From positions 1,526,001 through 1,590,000 of the forward strand of contig NZ_CP100390.1 of NCBI RefSeq assembly GCF_026016465.1: a stretch of DNA of 64,000 bases. The letters run 5' to 3'. The notes beneath the pieces were generated by a model. That model did no database searches. It worked only from the letters and a program-made list of their open reading frames with translations, and was not told the origin of the DNA. Of this stretch, positions 1 through 9,314 are shown in pieces. How positions within the stretch are numbered: the first letter of the stretch is position 1; the number at the start of each line of letters is the position of its first letter. The translations under genes and the position numbers were made by a program. Source of the stretch: Alkalimarinus alittae. Its GTDB lineage: Bacteria; Pseudomonadota; Gammaproteobacteria; Pseudomonadales; Oleiphilaceae.

Positions 1-9
1 CTCAGTTAA
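1..9 (+). CDS. Possible 3' end of an upstream gene (partial)
   Basis: The first nine bases read Leu-Ser-stop in frame 1, and a well-placed AAGGA ribosome binding site and ATG follow 11 bases later. This spacing fits the end of another gene of the same operon, but three codons cannot prove it. Confidence 0.25.
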   Translation, partial: LS

Positions 10-20
10 GGAATTAGCAG

Positions 21-2786
21 ATGAACTCACACTTTGCTTTTTTACCCAGTTTTAAAACCCGTTTAGCTGCTGACGCAAAAGGGAATAATCGCAGCCAGTT
101 AACGCTATCATATGACCTCAAAATATCAGCCTCACCGGGTGCTTCATCTGCCGCTATAGGGTCAGATATTGCAATCACAGCGAACTTAAAAGGTCCTGGC
201 GATGTTGTATCAGTGTCGCCTGACCAAATTGCCAGAATAGAACCTCAGCAAGGTTTACGGGGTTTCGAACCTAACTATTTCCCCTTTGTTGAATTTGTAG
301 ATGTAGATTTTCCTTGGCGTTTTTCATTAGATAATGGTGTCTCTCGTCGTAATCGACCCTGGTTATCATTACTTGCGCTAAAACCTGACGAGTTTGACTT
401 TATTGATCAAGGGATGGGGCCACTGCCGCGTATACGGATTCATAGTGCTAGTCAGTCTTTACCTAACTTAAATGATGCATGGGCTACAGCCCACTCACAG
501 GTTAATTTGGCTGAGCAAGGCTCAAATGATCCGGTGGGTGTTTTAGCCGAGGATGAAGCTAGGGGCTTCTCTCGGTTGATGTGTTTTCGAAAGTTAGATC
601 CCCAGGTAGCGTACTATTTGTTTTTAGTGCCAAATTATCAGTGTGGCGTACTTGCTGGCATGGGGGCAGGGAACGTACTTGACGCAGGTTCAGCATCGGC
701 ATGGGATAGCAATTCGGGTGACGCGGTTACACTGCCGTTTTACCTGCAGTCTAGATTTAACACTAATGCATTGGAAGACCTTGAAGTGCTATTGCGTCGC
801 TTAACGGCATTCAAAGCAGATGGTGTCGACGAGGCTGGTGCAACAACTAAGATCTCAGCCGCTAATCCAGGGTATTATCTAGGTTATCAAAAACGAGGTG
901 CGCAGTTTGAGTTACAAGGGGCTTTAAAGCAACCAGGCAGTTTAGTAGAGCAATATAATACTGACACTGTACTGGCGTCAAAAATGGTTAATACTCTAAA
1001 AGAGAGAATCTCAGGCGAGCTAGAAGACCATGATGATGAAGACCCTCTCGTTTCATTTCCTGCTTATGGGCATCACTTCCGTCATGAAACAAGGGTGGTT
1101 GAAAGTAGAGCCAGGCAGAATAAATGGTTTGATCGAATCAACCTCGATTTAAAAATGCGCCAGGTCGCTGCACTGGGTGCAGAAACTGTTCGTAAAAACC
1201 AAGAAGAATTTTCAAAAATTTGCTGGCGACAATATAAAGATGTTTTAGAAGCAAATAAGCGTTTGGCGCGTTTAAGATTAGCCAAAGAGCTGACAGGCAA
1301 ACTGGTGCAAAAGCACTTTGTTAAATTACCTTCCGATGTTTCGTTAGTATTATCTGAGCCATTGCTGCCTTATATTGTCGATAGCAAAGGAAAAGCCATG
1401 CTGGATAATATTCGAAATAATGGCATACCCTCATCTTTTGCCAGCAGAAACCTTAGACGAATCTCTGCAAAGAGGCCTGTTCGTCAAACCACAAGTAATA
1501 ACAACCGAGAACTAAAAACAATTCCTTCACCTCAAATACCGGGTGATATGGCAGCCTCAAAAATATCTACTATTTCGCCAGGTATATTAAATACCGCTAT
1601 AAAACGTCGCCAAAGTATACTCTCTCATAAGGGGGTGAAAGGTGCACTGGGCCGTAGTCTTAAGAATATTTTAGGTGAAAATAGTTTTAATGGTGCTGTT
1701 CGGCCACGAACACTGGTGACACCCATTTCGCAATTTAGTAGCCACGAATATGTAAAAGAAATCTCAAATACGCTCTATGCATTACCAGAAGCCAAAGCCC
1801 GCTTTACTGTCTCAGGTTTAACTGATATTGAGAGAAAAAAGGTGGCGCCTGTTTACCGTTCACCTGTTGTCCCTCTTCCATTGGCTAACTATTTAACGGC
1901 GTTTTCAAAAGATAGTTTGTTACCGGGCGTATCTCATTTACCTAATAATACGGTGGCTATTTTTGATGAAAATCGAATGTTTATTGAGTCATTTATGGTC
2001 GGTGCTAACCATGCTATGAATGATGAGTTGCGCTGGCGTGAATACCCTACAGATATGCGAGGCACAATTTTTAGTCGGTTTTGGGATAGAGGCTTATTGC
2101 CAAGTGATGAAAGCGGTAATGATATTAAGCCTATTCATCAATGGGGAGGATTGCTCGGTAAAAATGATACGGCAAAAGCGAGTTCAACAGAAAATGCGTT
2201 AGTCGTGGTTATTCGAGGTGACGTGATTCGAAAATTAGGTTTACCGCTCGTTATGCTAAATGAGGCAAAAAATACAACCTGGAAGCAAGATGATAGCCCA
2301 CGGCATGAGCCTGCTTTTTTTGGGAAACTTGGGCAGGATGTCGCTTATTATGGGTTTGATGTACCACGAGATAGAGTGCTGTCTGATACACAAAAAGACA
2401 AAACATTCTTTGTTATTTATGAGCCCGTTGGTCAACTCAGATTTGGTTTAGATGTGGGCTCAGCACAAGTACGCATAGAGCGCCAAGCGTATTCAACGTT
2501 ACCGCTGCCGTTTCCTGTTGCTGCTTTAGGCCGAAGCTACAACCAAGTAAAAGCAAAACCGTTAGCTCCAGCGTTGGCGCCATCTTCGCATCCCCAAAAG
2601 TGGAGTGATCTTTCTTGGCGTCACGTTCAGCCATTAACGGGTTCGAACTATTTAAGGTTTAATAAAAATATACATATCTCAGGCGAGGCTGATTTGTGGG
2701 GAGGTAATAAAACATCGGCATCTATTGCTAGAGCTATGTGGCAAAAACCTATAGCCGCTGTTTTACCCTTGAAGAGGATTCTGTAA
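21..2786 (+). CDS. Large uncharacterised protein, first of a three-gene operon
   Basis: 921 aa with no family I can name. The start ATG follows an AAGGA Shine-Dalgarno. There is no signal peptide or membrane segment, so it is probably cytoplasmic. The most distinctive part is near the N terminus: an aromatic block EFVDVDFPWRFSL (residues 91-103) followed by RNRPWLSLLAL (110-120). A Lys/Arg-rich, low-complexity stretch lies at roughly 480-560. The stop codon overlaps the start of the next gene (TAATG), which indicates translational coupling. From memory, similar DFPWRF/RPWLSL motifs occur in large hypothetical proteins of scattered bacteria, encoded beside proteins like the next two; that recollection is unverified. 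A structural part of a big assembly is possible but is only inference. Confidence 0.85.
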   Translation: MNSHFAFLPSFKTRLAADAKGNNRSQLTLSYDLKISASPGASSAAIGSDIAITANLKGPGDVVSVSPDQIARIEPQQGLRGFEPNYFPFVEFVDVDFPWRFSLDNGVSRRNRPWLSLLALKPDEFDFIDQGMGPLPRIRIHSASQSLPNLNDAWATAHSQVNLAEQGSNDPVGVLAEDEARGFSRLMCFRKLDPQVAYYLFLVPNYQCGVLAGMGAGNVLDAGSASAWDSNSGDAVTLPFYLQSRFNTNALEDLEVLLRRLTAFKADGVDEAGATTKISAANPGYYLGYQKRGAQFELQGALKQPGSLVEQYNTDTVLASKMVNTLKERISGELEDHDDEDPLVSFPAYGHHFRHETRVVESRARQNKWFDRINLDLKMRQVAALGAETVRKNQEEFSKICWRQYKDVLEANKRLARLRLAKELTGKLVQKHFVKLPSDVSLVLSEPLLPYIVDSKGKAMLDNIRNNGIPSSFASRNLRRISAKRPVRQTTSNNNRELKTIPSPQIPGDMAASKISTISPGILNTAIKRRQSILSHKGVKGALGRSLKNILGENSFNGAVRPRTLVTPISQFSSHEYVKEISNTLYALPEAKARFTVSGLTDIERKKVAPVYRSPVVPLPLANYLTAFSKDSLLPGVSHLPNNTVAIFDENRMFIESFMVGANHAMNDELRWREYPTDMRGTIFSRFWDRGLLPSDESGNDIKPIHQWGGLLGKNDTAKASSTENALVVVIRGDVIRKLGLPLVMLNEAKNTTWKQDDSPRHEPAFFGKLGQDVAYYGFDVPRDRVLSDTQKDKTFFVIYEPVGQLRFGLDVGSAQVRIERQAYSTLPLPFPVAALGRSYNQVKAKPLAPALAPSSHPQKWSDLSWRHVQPLTGSNYLRFNKNIHISGEADLWGGNKTSASIARAMWQKPIAAVLPLKRIL

Positions 2787-5700
2787 TGCCAACAAAAAGA
2801 ATTAACCCTCGTAGAAGGGTTGTAAATAAAAAGCACCGAGTTCGTACTGGCGTTATTAACGCGGGGCGAGTTAATCCAAATTTGATTAACCCAGATTTAT
2901 TTAAGCCGATAGGGGCCATTAAAGGAAATGTTAAGGCATCTATTGAGGCTTCCCCATTGTTGTTGATGCCTATGAGATTAGAATATCGGGTTGTGGACAA
3001 CACAGAACAGTTAGATATGGTGGACTCAGGGGCTGACACTCAGAAAATTAAAAATGTATTGGCCATGGGGCAAGGTAATTCAATAAAAGTTAAAAAAGCG
3101 CGTGAAAGCGCTAAAAATGAAATGGCGAGCGAATTGAGAAACCAGCCCATTAAAAAAAGTAGGCTGCCTCATCGACGAAAAAGTGAAATATGGTTTCGTT
3201 GGTATACCGACGAAGCATTTACAACAAAAGGCATCGTCCCCGCAGATGATCAAGAGAAAGCGCTGATCAATCACTTTCTTTCACGTATTGGTCGTCACAA
3301 TTGGTGGGATACAAGTGTAGAAGAAGTGGCTTCTGGTTGGCAGTCATTAGCGAGCACTTTAGGGCCTCAGCGTGCCGTTCACCTTTTACGTTCTATAGCG
3401 GAGCGTCAGCCTGATAAACAGGATCAGAAAAGTTGGGAGTTAAACATAGGTCGTATTGCAGCACTTCCTCATACCGTTGAATTATTTGCGGTAAAAGGGG
3501 AGGTTATACAGTCTATTGGTCTGGGCAACAAGATAGAACAAAACACTGGCTCAGTTAGAAGTAAAGTGTCATATACATACGATGCCATAGATCTCGGTGG
3601 TTGGTTGTCTGATTTTGATACAGCCATTGAAAGTGGCATGGGGCTAAAGTTATCAGACCATAAGACGGTTAATGTAGCACTTAATGCTGATTGGATTATT
3701 GCGGTAGGGCTGCATTCAAAAGATGCAAAGGCTGAAGTTGAAAGCCTCCTTAAAGACCGAATAGCTAATGGTGAATTTGAGTTCTTGCCACAGGATACCC
3801 CAACAAATAATAGTGCAGGTGAACGAACCGTTCACTCTGATCCCAAGCTAGACTCACTAGCGTACTTAAACAAAGCAACTGACTATGAGCGTGGGGATGT
3901 AAATAAGCGTGCTCATTCCGCAGCGGGTTTATTATCGGAAGCATTAGGGCTGGAAGGGGGGAGTTTAGATCATGCTGTTAGGGCAGGAGATACTGCTTAC
4001 GAAGACGCCAAAGCCATGTTACAACTGATAGGACCTGCGCTTTTAGATGATGATGCAAACGGAAAAACATTTTTAAGTGGTGTCGACGAAAACAAGTTTA
4101 TTGAGGTACTGGCCTCATCTATTGTTGCTCGAGGTGTTTTTTCGCCTATTCGCTCAGGTCGAAATGCATACGGCATAACGGCAATGACAGATGTAAAAAA
4201 ACTGAGATTCGTAAATAGTGGCGATAATGGTGCGCATGCAATTAATAACTTTATACAGAGTGCCTCTTCCATTATTCGACATTTTGCGCCTTATCACGCA
4301 GACGAAGTCGTGCCTATATTGGAGCCTGATGATGCTTATGCTACAGACAAATTGGATGCTATTTTAAAAAGTAATCGTGTCTCAGTGCGTCTTGATGTGA
4401 CTGATGAAGGCAGTGATAACACTCGAGCGATAGGGTGCCCTTATGTAAGCGGTTCCAGAAGACGGCAGCGGCCAGAGGTGTACTTAAAAGAACTTAGAAC
4501 ATTGGCTTTAAACCGGCTTCCTGACCCTACTAGCCAAGATAGGGTTTGGCCTTTGCTGTATCGTCTGCTTCGCATATCGTTAACTAGAAATAGTTTATTA
4601 ACGCTCAGTAAAGTAAAACACGGCAGTAACGTGAAAAGCTTAAGGGACCTTGAAACCATTAAAGCCAAAGATAAACGGGCGATGATGCGTGATTACGGTA
4701 CTATCATGGGTAAGTCTGCTTCGGCGATTGCAGAACTCAGGCCTAACAGAAGTCATCGTATCCCTAAGCAGACATTGAGTTCTTTACGTAAAGCCAATAA
4801 GACGTTTTCGTCAGCATTAAGGCACCTTGAAACTATTGCCGCCAGGCCTGGAGGCAATGCGCAACTAGAAATTCTAATGATGGAAGTCGTCGACTTGTTT
4901 CAGCATCGGGTTGATGCTTGGGCAACAGGGCTTGCGTATTCTCGATTAAAAGAGAAGCGCGATACGGGGCAAGAAGGGTTGAGTGCGGGGTATTTTGGCT
5001 TTATCGGAAAACTACGAAGGACGTCTGTTTCAGGTAGCAGCGATGGCTATATTCAAGCACCCTCAATGGCTCAAGCCACTACAGCAGCAGTTCTAAGATC
5101 TGCTTACCTTCGTCAGAGAGAAAATGGTGCTTTTGCGATCAACCTTCGCTCCAATAGAGCGAGAAGGGCTCTTGCGTTACTTGACTTATTAAAGAAGGGC
5201 CTCACGGTAGGTGAAGCTCTAGGTCTGAGAGGTGAGCGCTTTCTTCATGACTTAAATAAAAGTTCGTTAATTCCCTTTATTCGTGAGCGGTTCCCTGTTG
5301 TAAATATGAACTCAAGCGCTGAATCAGAGGGTAAAGAGTCGCCAGCAGGTCGACGGGTATTTGATGGTTTAGCTTTTCTTGAATCCGTTATTTCATCACT
5401 CGCGGTTGGCGAAAACCGAAAACCTTTGTTAAGTCTTAGAAAGCAGCTTTATAACGATTTTGATGCGTTATCCGATTTAGTCATGGCTGAGGCTGTTCAT
5501 CAACGAGCGCAGGGTGCTGTTTCAGCTGCTAGTGCTTGGTTGCAAGTGCTGTCTGGCGGGCATATACCTGGCGAACCGGTATTCTTGAAGTGTCAGCGTC
5601 ATGGACAGGGGTCTAGCCATCGAGTCTCTATGATGCTTGAAGAGACAGAAATTACGGAGAATGACTCACTCAGAGCAGTCGCAGAACCCGCTATTGCGGC

Positions 5701-7324
5701 CTTAGCACAACAAGCACTATCAGGCTTTGATTCGGCTAATATTAACGTTCAGGTATCATCACTAGATAACCCTGAGGGTGCGTTATCAGTTGTTATGAAC
5801 CTGCGTTCTGACCTCGGTATAAGCCCTATTGATTTAGTGATTGGGGGTAAAAGTGAAATCGATATCAGGCTTCAAAATAGATTGCTTGAAAGTTGGCTAC
5901 GAAACCCTGCTATGGGCGATCATTTAGGATTAACTCTTGAGCGTTTTTTTTCAAATGAACTAAATATTGAGTTTGATTTTAGTGTTGGTTCGACCAGCGT
6001 TGCATCACTTTTAGATAAAGCAGACCTACTCCGCGGGGTTATTCAAAAAGGGCGGGCTATTGAACCGGCAGATATCAATGCTGCTGCGTTACCAGAGCAT
6101 ACATTAACCGAACAAACTGAAGTTCAAACTATAGCAGGTGCGGTAGTCAAATTAAGGCATCGTGCGAATACAATGCTCAACCGTTTAAGCCATGATATCA
6201 ATCAATTAACAGTCTGTCGGCGACAGTTTGTTCAAACTATTGACGTGGCTTCGGAGTTACTTAAAAGCGGTGTCCATGACTCTGAAATTGGGTTGGCTTT
6301 AAATCGTGCGGAACTTAAGCGAAGAGCATTAACCGATATTCTAACTCATGCTTCATCATGGTCTGAGCCATCAGCATTAAGACCAATTTTACTTCAGGAG
6401 GCGATATCCGACACGGGGCAAATTGAAGAGCATCTCATTGAGCTAGAAAGACGACTTGCAAAGCGGCGGTCTAAATTAATGTCGGCTTTATCTGAAACCT
6501 CGAGCTCTGCCGCTCAAGCGGTATCTGATGCTAGAAAAGCATTGAATACATTAGTCTCTGCCATTTCGGGTGCTTTAGATGGTGATGCGCTTAAAATATT
6601 GCCGCCTTATCCGCGTGATAATGCATTAAACCCAGAATTGTCTGGCGCTAGTTCTGTTAAAGGCACGTTAAAGGATTGGGCTGCCGTTCGAGGGCTTATT
6701 TCAAAAGCGAGTGCGTTGCTAGATTTGCTACCTTCTATGCAGGCTTTTAGTGTTTCTGATGCTGCGACGGGTGCAGATGATATTAGTGAAGACGCGGATC
6801 AAAGAAGTGAAAAGGAAGCGCCGAGGTCACGCCATTTTGGTGTAATGATTGGAGAAGAGTTCACAGTGAAGCGTTCAGCTACTGCACTGGGCTTTGTCGT
6901 TGATGAATGGTCAGAGCAGCGCCCTGCAGACCATCAGGCTGCTGCTTTAGCAATTAATTATGACACTCCTCAAGCTGAGTCGCCCCATTGTCTTTTGCTC
7001 TGCGTACCCCCTGACGACTCATTGAAAAGATGGACCCCCCAGAATGCTTCTAACATGGTATTTGAAGCGATTTCTTGGATGAAAATTAGAGCATTACCCA
7101 CTACGGATAAAGTAACGCCTGCTGCCTTGTTACCCCAAGCAAACCAAGTTGCTTACAAAAAAATGGGTGCAAAATCATTATCACGTATCCCCAAGCAGCG
7201 CTTTAGTTTCCCTAGTAAGGCATGGTTTGAATCAGATGCATCGTTTGTAGTGCGTGATAAGACTGGAACAGCACCAGAAGCGGTCCACCAGCGTAACGGT
7301 TTTTTCCGTATTAAGGAGCAATAA
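2786..7324 (+). CDS. Very large uncharacterised protein, second of the three-gene operon
   Basis: 1512 aa when started at the ATG overlapping the previous stop, with GAAGAGG as ribosome binding site; an in-frame ATG 48 bases upstream is inside the preceding gene and is less likely. The N terminus is strongly basic (MPTKRINPRRR...). Notable stretches are LLLMPMRLEYRVV (about 58-70) and EIWFRWYTDEAF (about 134-145). Residues about 1120-1290 are rich in charged heptad-like sequence suggesting helical or coiled-coil segments. No signal peptide, transmembrane helix, P-loop or nuclease motif was noticed. Its function is unknown. Its size, its coupling to both neighbours and the absence of enzymatic motifs are compatible with a scaffold, but nothing proves this. 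Confidence 0.87.
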   Translation: MPTKRINPRRRVVNKKHRVRTGVINAGRVNPNLINPDLFKPIGAIKGNVKASIEASPLLLMPMRLEYRVVDNTEQLDMVDSGADTQKIKNVLAMGQGNSIKVKKARESAKNEMASELRNQPIKKSRLPHRRKSEIWFRWYTDEAFTTKGIVPADDQEKALINHFLSRIGRHNWWDTSVEEVASGWQSLASTLGPQRAVHLLRSIAERQPDKQDQKSWELNIGRIAALPHTVELFAVKGEVIQSIGLGNKIEQNTGSVRSKVSYTYDAIDLGGWLSDFDTAIESGMGLKLSDHKTVNVALNADWIIAVGLHSKDAKAEVESLLKDRIANGEFEFLPQDTPTNNSAGERTVHSDPKLDSLAYLNKATDYERGDVNKRAHSAAGLLSEALGLEGGSLDHAVRAGDTAYEDAKAMLQLIGPALLDDDANGKTFLSGVDENKFIEVLASSIVARGVFSPIRSGRNAYGITAMTDVKKLRFVNSGDNGAHAINNFIQSASSIIRHFAPYHADEVVPILEPDDAYATDKLDAILKSNRVSVRLDVTDEGSDNTRAIGCPYVSGSRRRQRPEVYLKELRTLALNRLPDPTSQDRVWPLLYRLLRISLTRNSLLTLSKVKHGSNVKSLRDLETIKAKDKRAMMRDYGTIMGKSASAIAELRPNRSHRIPKQTLSSLRKANKTFSSALRHLETIAARPGGNAQLEILMMEVVDLFQHRVDAWATGLAYSRLKEKRDTGQEGLSAGYFGFIGKLRRTSVSGSSDGYIQAPSMAQATTAAVLRSAYLRQRENGAFAINLRSNRARRALALLDLLKKGLTVGEALGLRGERFLHDLNKSSLIPFIRERFPVVNMNSSAESEGKESPAGRRVFDGLAFLESVISSLAVGENRKPLLSLRKQLYNDFDALSDLVMAEAVHQRAQGAVSAASAWLQVLSGGHIPGEPVFLKCQRHGQGSSHRVSMMLEETEITENDSLRAVAEPAIAALAQQALSGFDSANINVQVSSLDNPEGALSVVMNLRSDLGISPIDLVIGGKSEIDIRLQNRLLESWLRNPAMGDHLGLTLERFFSNELNIEFDFSVGSTSVASLLDKADLLRGVIQKGRAIEPADINAAALPEHTLTEQTEVQTIAGAVVKLRHRANTMLNRLSHDINQLTVCRRQFVQTIDVASELLKSGVHDSEIGLALNRAELKRRALTDILTHASSWSEPSALRPILLQEAISDTGQIEEHLIELERRLAKRRSKLMSALSETSSSAAQAVSDARKALNTLVSAISGALDGDALKILPPYPRDNALNPELSGASSVKGTLKDWAAVRGLISKASALLDLLPSMQAFSVSDAATGADDISEDADQRSEKEAPRSRHFGVMIGEEFTVKRSATALGFVVDEWSEQRPADHQAAALAINYDTPQAESPHCLLLCVPPDDSLKRWTPQNASNMVFEAISWMKIRALPTTDKVTPAALLPQANQVAYKKMGAKSLSRIPKQRFSFPSKAWFESDASFVVRDKTGTAPEAVHQRNGFFRIKEQ

Positions 7325-7325
7325 C

Positions 7326-8651
7326 ATGCCTCAGAGTAAGGTAAAGTCACAGCAACTCCATGCCTCTAATGTTTCATCTCGTATTGGGGAGGCTTTAGAG
7401 GCTAGAGTTAAAGACCCTTTGTGGTTTCTGGCTCGGCAGTGGCAAACAGGCGAGTTTTCTGCAGAGAATGGGGGGCGCCCAGCCCAAATAGCGGTTGATT
7501 CCAAAATATATCCATTTCAGTCAGTTAATGTTGGCAATAAAAATAAACCCATTAAACCTGATGTGCCGTTGGAATCAGTGGTTGAAGCAGAGACAGATTC
7601 TGGGGATGCGCCTGCCTGGCAATCGGAGGCATTAGAATACCGTTTTAAGCTTAAATCACTGAAACATCATTTTACTGTTTCAGAGTACGACGGACGGTTT
7701 TTAGATTGGAGTCATTTCTCGTATTCAGGCCCTGCTTCTGGCGCTACACCGTCTGAGGTCTCACAGCGTGTTACACCCACGCAATTATACTTTCAGGGGG
7801 CTCCACACCCTCGTTGGTGGCGGCTAGAGGAGGGCGATGTATATTTTGATTCACCAAAAGACCCGGAGCAAAATGCACTCTCTTTATTACTGCCGGAGTT
7901 TTTTTATACAGACATAAATAATTGGTACACCTTACCGCTGTCTATGCCTTCAGGGTCGTTAAGAGAGATTACAGATGTAACAGTAATAGATAGCTTTGGC
8001 GTAATTACATCGCTAAACCCTGTCGTAGACAGTAACGAAGAGGCTGATTGGGCTTTATTTGCACAAGATCATGAAGACGCTGATTTGGGAGAATCCTTAA
8101 ATGGCCGTTATTTATTAGCCCCTAATACAGCCATTGATATTGTTCAAAATGATGAAATTGAAGAAGTTCGATTTATCAGGGATGAAGATGCAAATCTCGT
8201 ATGGGCATGGGAACGACGCATGGTGAACGAGCAAGGGCAAACCGAGACGACTGTTTCAGAGCAGGTTGGGGGGGGTGATATGCATCGCTCTATTGATGGT
8301 TTGCCTCAGTTTAAGCTTAAGTCGGCCACTGCACGTCACTGGATACCTTATGTACCGAGACACAATAGTGAGCGCCCAGAAGCGGATGGGGCGTTTCACT
8401 TACGGCGAGCTCGTACAGACGAGCAAGCGTCCCAAAGTAACCCTCAGTATAGGACGCAAATTGTAAAAGAGTCTAAGCGTATCTTCGAAGAAGAAATTAC
8501 GCCAACAGGGATAAGGGTGAGAAGGATTGCTAGGTTTTCACGGGGGTCTGATGGAAAAGCATATTTCTGGATTGGCCGAGATAAGGAAGTAGCACAACGC
8601 ACCGCGAGACCTGGCTTAAGTTTTGATTATATCTCGGACAATGACACTTAA
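7326..8651 (+). CDS. Uncharacterised protein with DPLWFLARQWQ motif, third of the operon
   Basis: 441 aa. The ATG at 7326 lies one base after the previous stop and follows AGGAG, so it is preferred over an upstream in-frame start inside the previous gene. The N-terminal third carries the conspicuous sequence DPLWFLARQWQTGEF (residues 30-44), followed by a Gly-rich turn; a second Trp-rich patch, HPRWWRLEEGDVYFD, sits near residue 160. No signal peptide or membrane helix is seen. It closes the operon, converging on the LysE-family gene after 26 bases. The family is not recognised. I recall the LWFLARQWQ motif only from hypothetical proteins. Confidence 0.86.
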   Translation: MPQSKVKSQQLHASNVSSRIGEALEARVKDPLWFLARQWQTGEFSAENGGRPAQIAVDSKIYPFQSVNVGNKNKPIKPDVPLESVVEAETDSGDAPAWQSEALEYRFKLKSLKHHFTVSEYDGRFLDWSHFSYSGPASGATPSEVSQRVTPTQLYFQGAPHPRWWRLEEGDVYFDSPKDPEQNALSLLLPEFFYTDINNWYTLPLSMPSGSLREITDVTVIDSFGVITSLNPVVDSNEEADWALFAQDHEDADLGESLNGRYLLAPNTAIDIVQNDEIEEVRFIRDEDANLVWAWERRMVNEQGQTETTVSEQVGGGDMHRSIDGLPQFKLKSATARHWIPYVPRHNSERPEADGAFHLRRARTDEQASQSNPQYRTQIVKESKRIFEEEITPTGIRVRRIARFSRGSDGKAYFWIGRDKEVAQRTARPGLSFDYISDNDT

Positions 8652-8682
8652 TGCTTAGATGACTGAGTGCATAAACATTAAG
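8647..8682. terminator. Possible bidirectional terminator hairpin between convergent genes
   Basis: CTTAATG at 8647-8653 pairs with CATTAAG at 8676-8682, and an inner CTTAG/CTGAG stem is possible. It overlaps both stop regions and has no long U-tract, so it is weakly supported. Confidence 0.3.
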
Positions 8683-9286
8683 CTGACACAATAATCTTAG
8701 CCGCTAAAGCAATCAATATAATGCCAAATATTCGTTCTAACCAATGGCTATAGCGTTGTAATCCGCTCAACCATTTAGGACGGGAAAACAACCATGCGAC
8801 AGTGACATACCACCCCATATCAATGATCATAGCGGTAAAGGCATAAATAAATTTGGCGATTAGTGGTGTTTCTGGCCCTACTATTTGACTAAATAGGGCA
8901 ATAAAAAAGATTGCGGCTTTAGGGTTTAAACAGGCCATCAGAAACCCATCGCGGGCGGCATTGGAAGCGTTATTTACAGTGATTTGAGGGTTTATAATGG
9001 TCGCTTTTTTACGTAAACCTTGAAAGCCTAACCATGCTAAAAACAACGCACCGCCCCACTGAATCGCAATAAATACGTTGGGTAAATTATGAATAACCGC
9101 GGCCAAGCCAACAACCGATAATACGGCGTAGATACCTACTCCTAAGCCATGGAATATACCGGTAATCATACCCTGCTGACGTCCGCCGTTTAACGTGTGC
9201 TTTAACACCAAGGCTAAGGAGGGGCCGGGTGACATCGCGCCGAGTAAACAAATGCTCACAACGGTTAACCAAATTGAAAGTGTCAT
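8678..9286 (-). CDS. LysE/RhtB-family amino-acid exporter
   Basis: 202 aa, the usual length for this family. The N terminus SICLLGAMSPGPSLALVLKHTL contains the typical MSPGP signature after the first helix. About six hydrophobic segments follow, including VGIYAVLSVVGLAAVI, LFLAWLGFQGLRKK and a C-terminal IFGIILIALAAKII. Members export amino acids or related small metabolites across the inner membrane; the substrate cannot be read from sequence. It lies 28 bases downstream of the secreted-protein gene on the same strand and may be read from the same message. No clear Shine-Dalgarno is visible. Confidence 0.9.
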   Translation of the reverse strand: MTLSIWLTVVSICLLGAMSPGPSLALVLKHTLNGGRQQGMITGIFHGLGVGIYAVLSVVGLAAVIHNLPNVFIAIQWGGALFLAWLGFQGLRKKATIINPQITVNNASNAARDGFLMACLNPKAAIFFIALFSQIVGPETPLIAKFIYAFTAMIIDMGWYVTVAWLFSRPKWLSGLQRYSHWLERIFGIILIALAAKIIVSA

Positions 9287-9314
9287 AATGTTAGTTGTCT
9301 TTATAGGCTAAATG

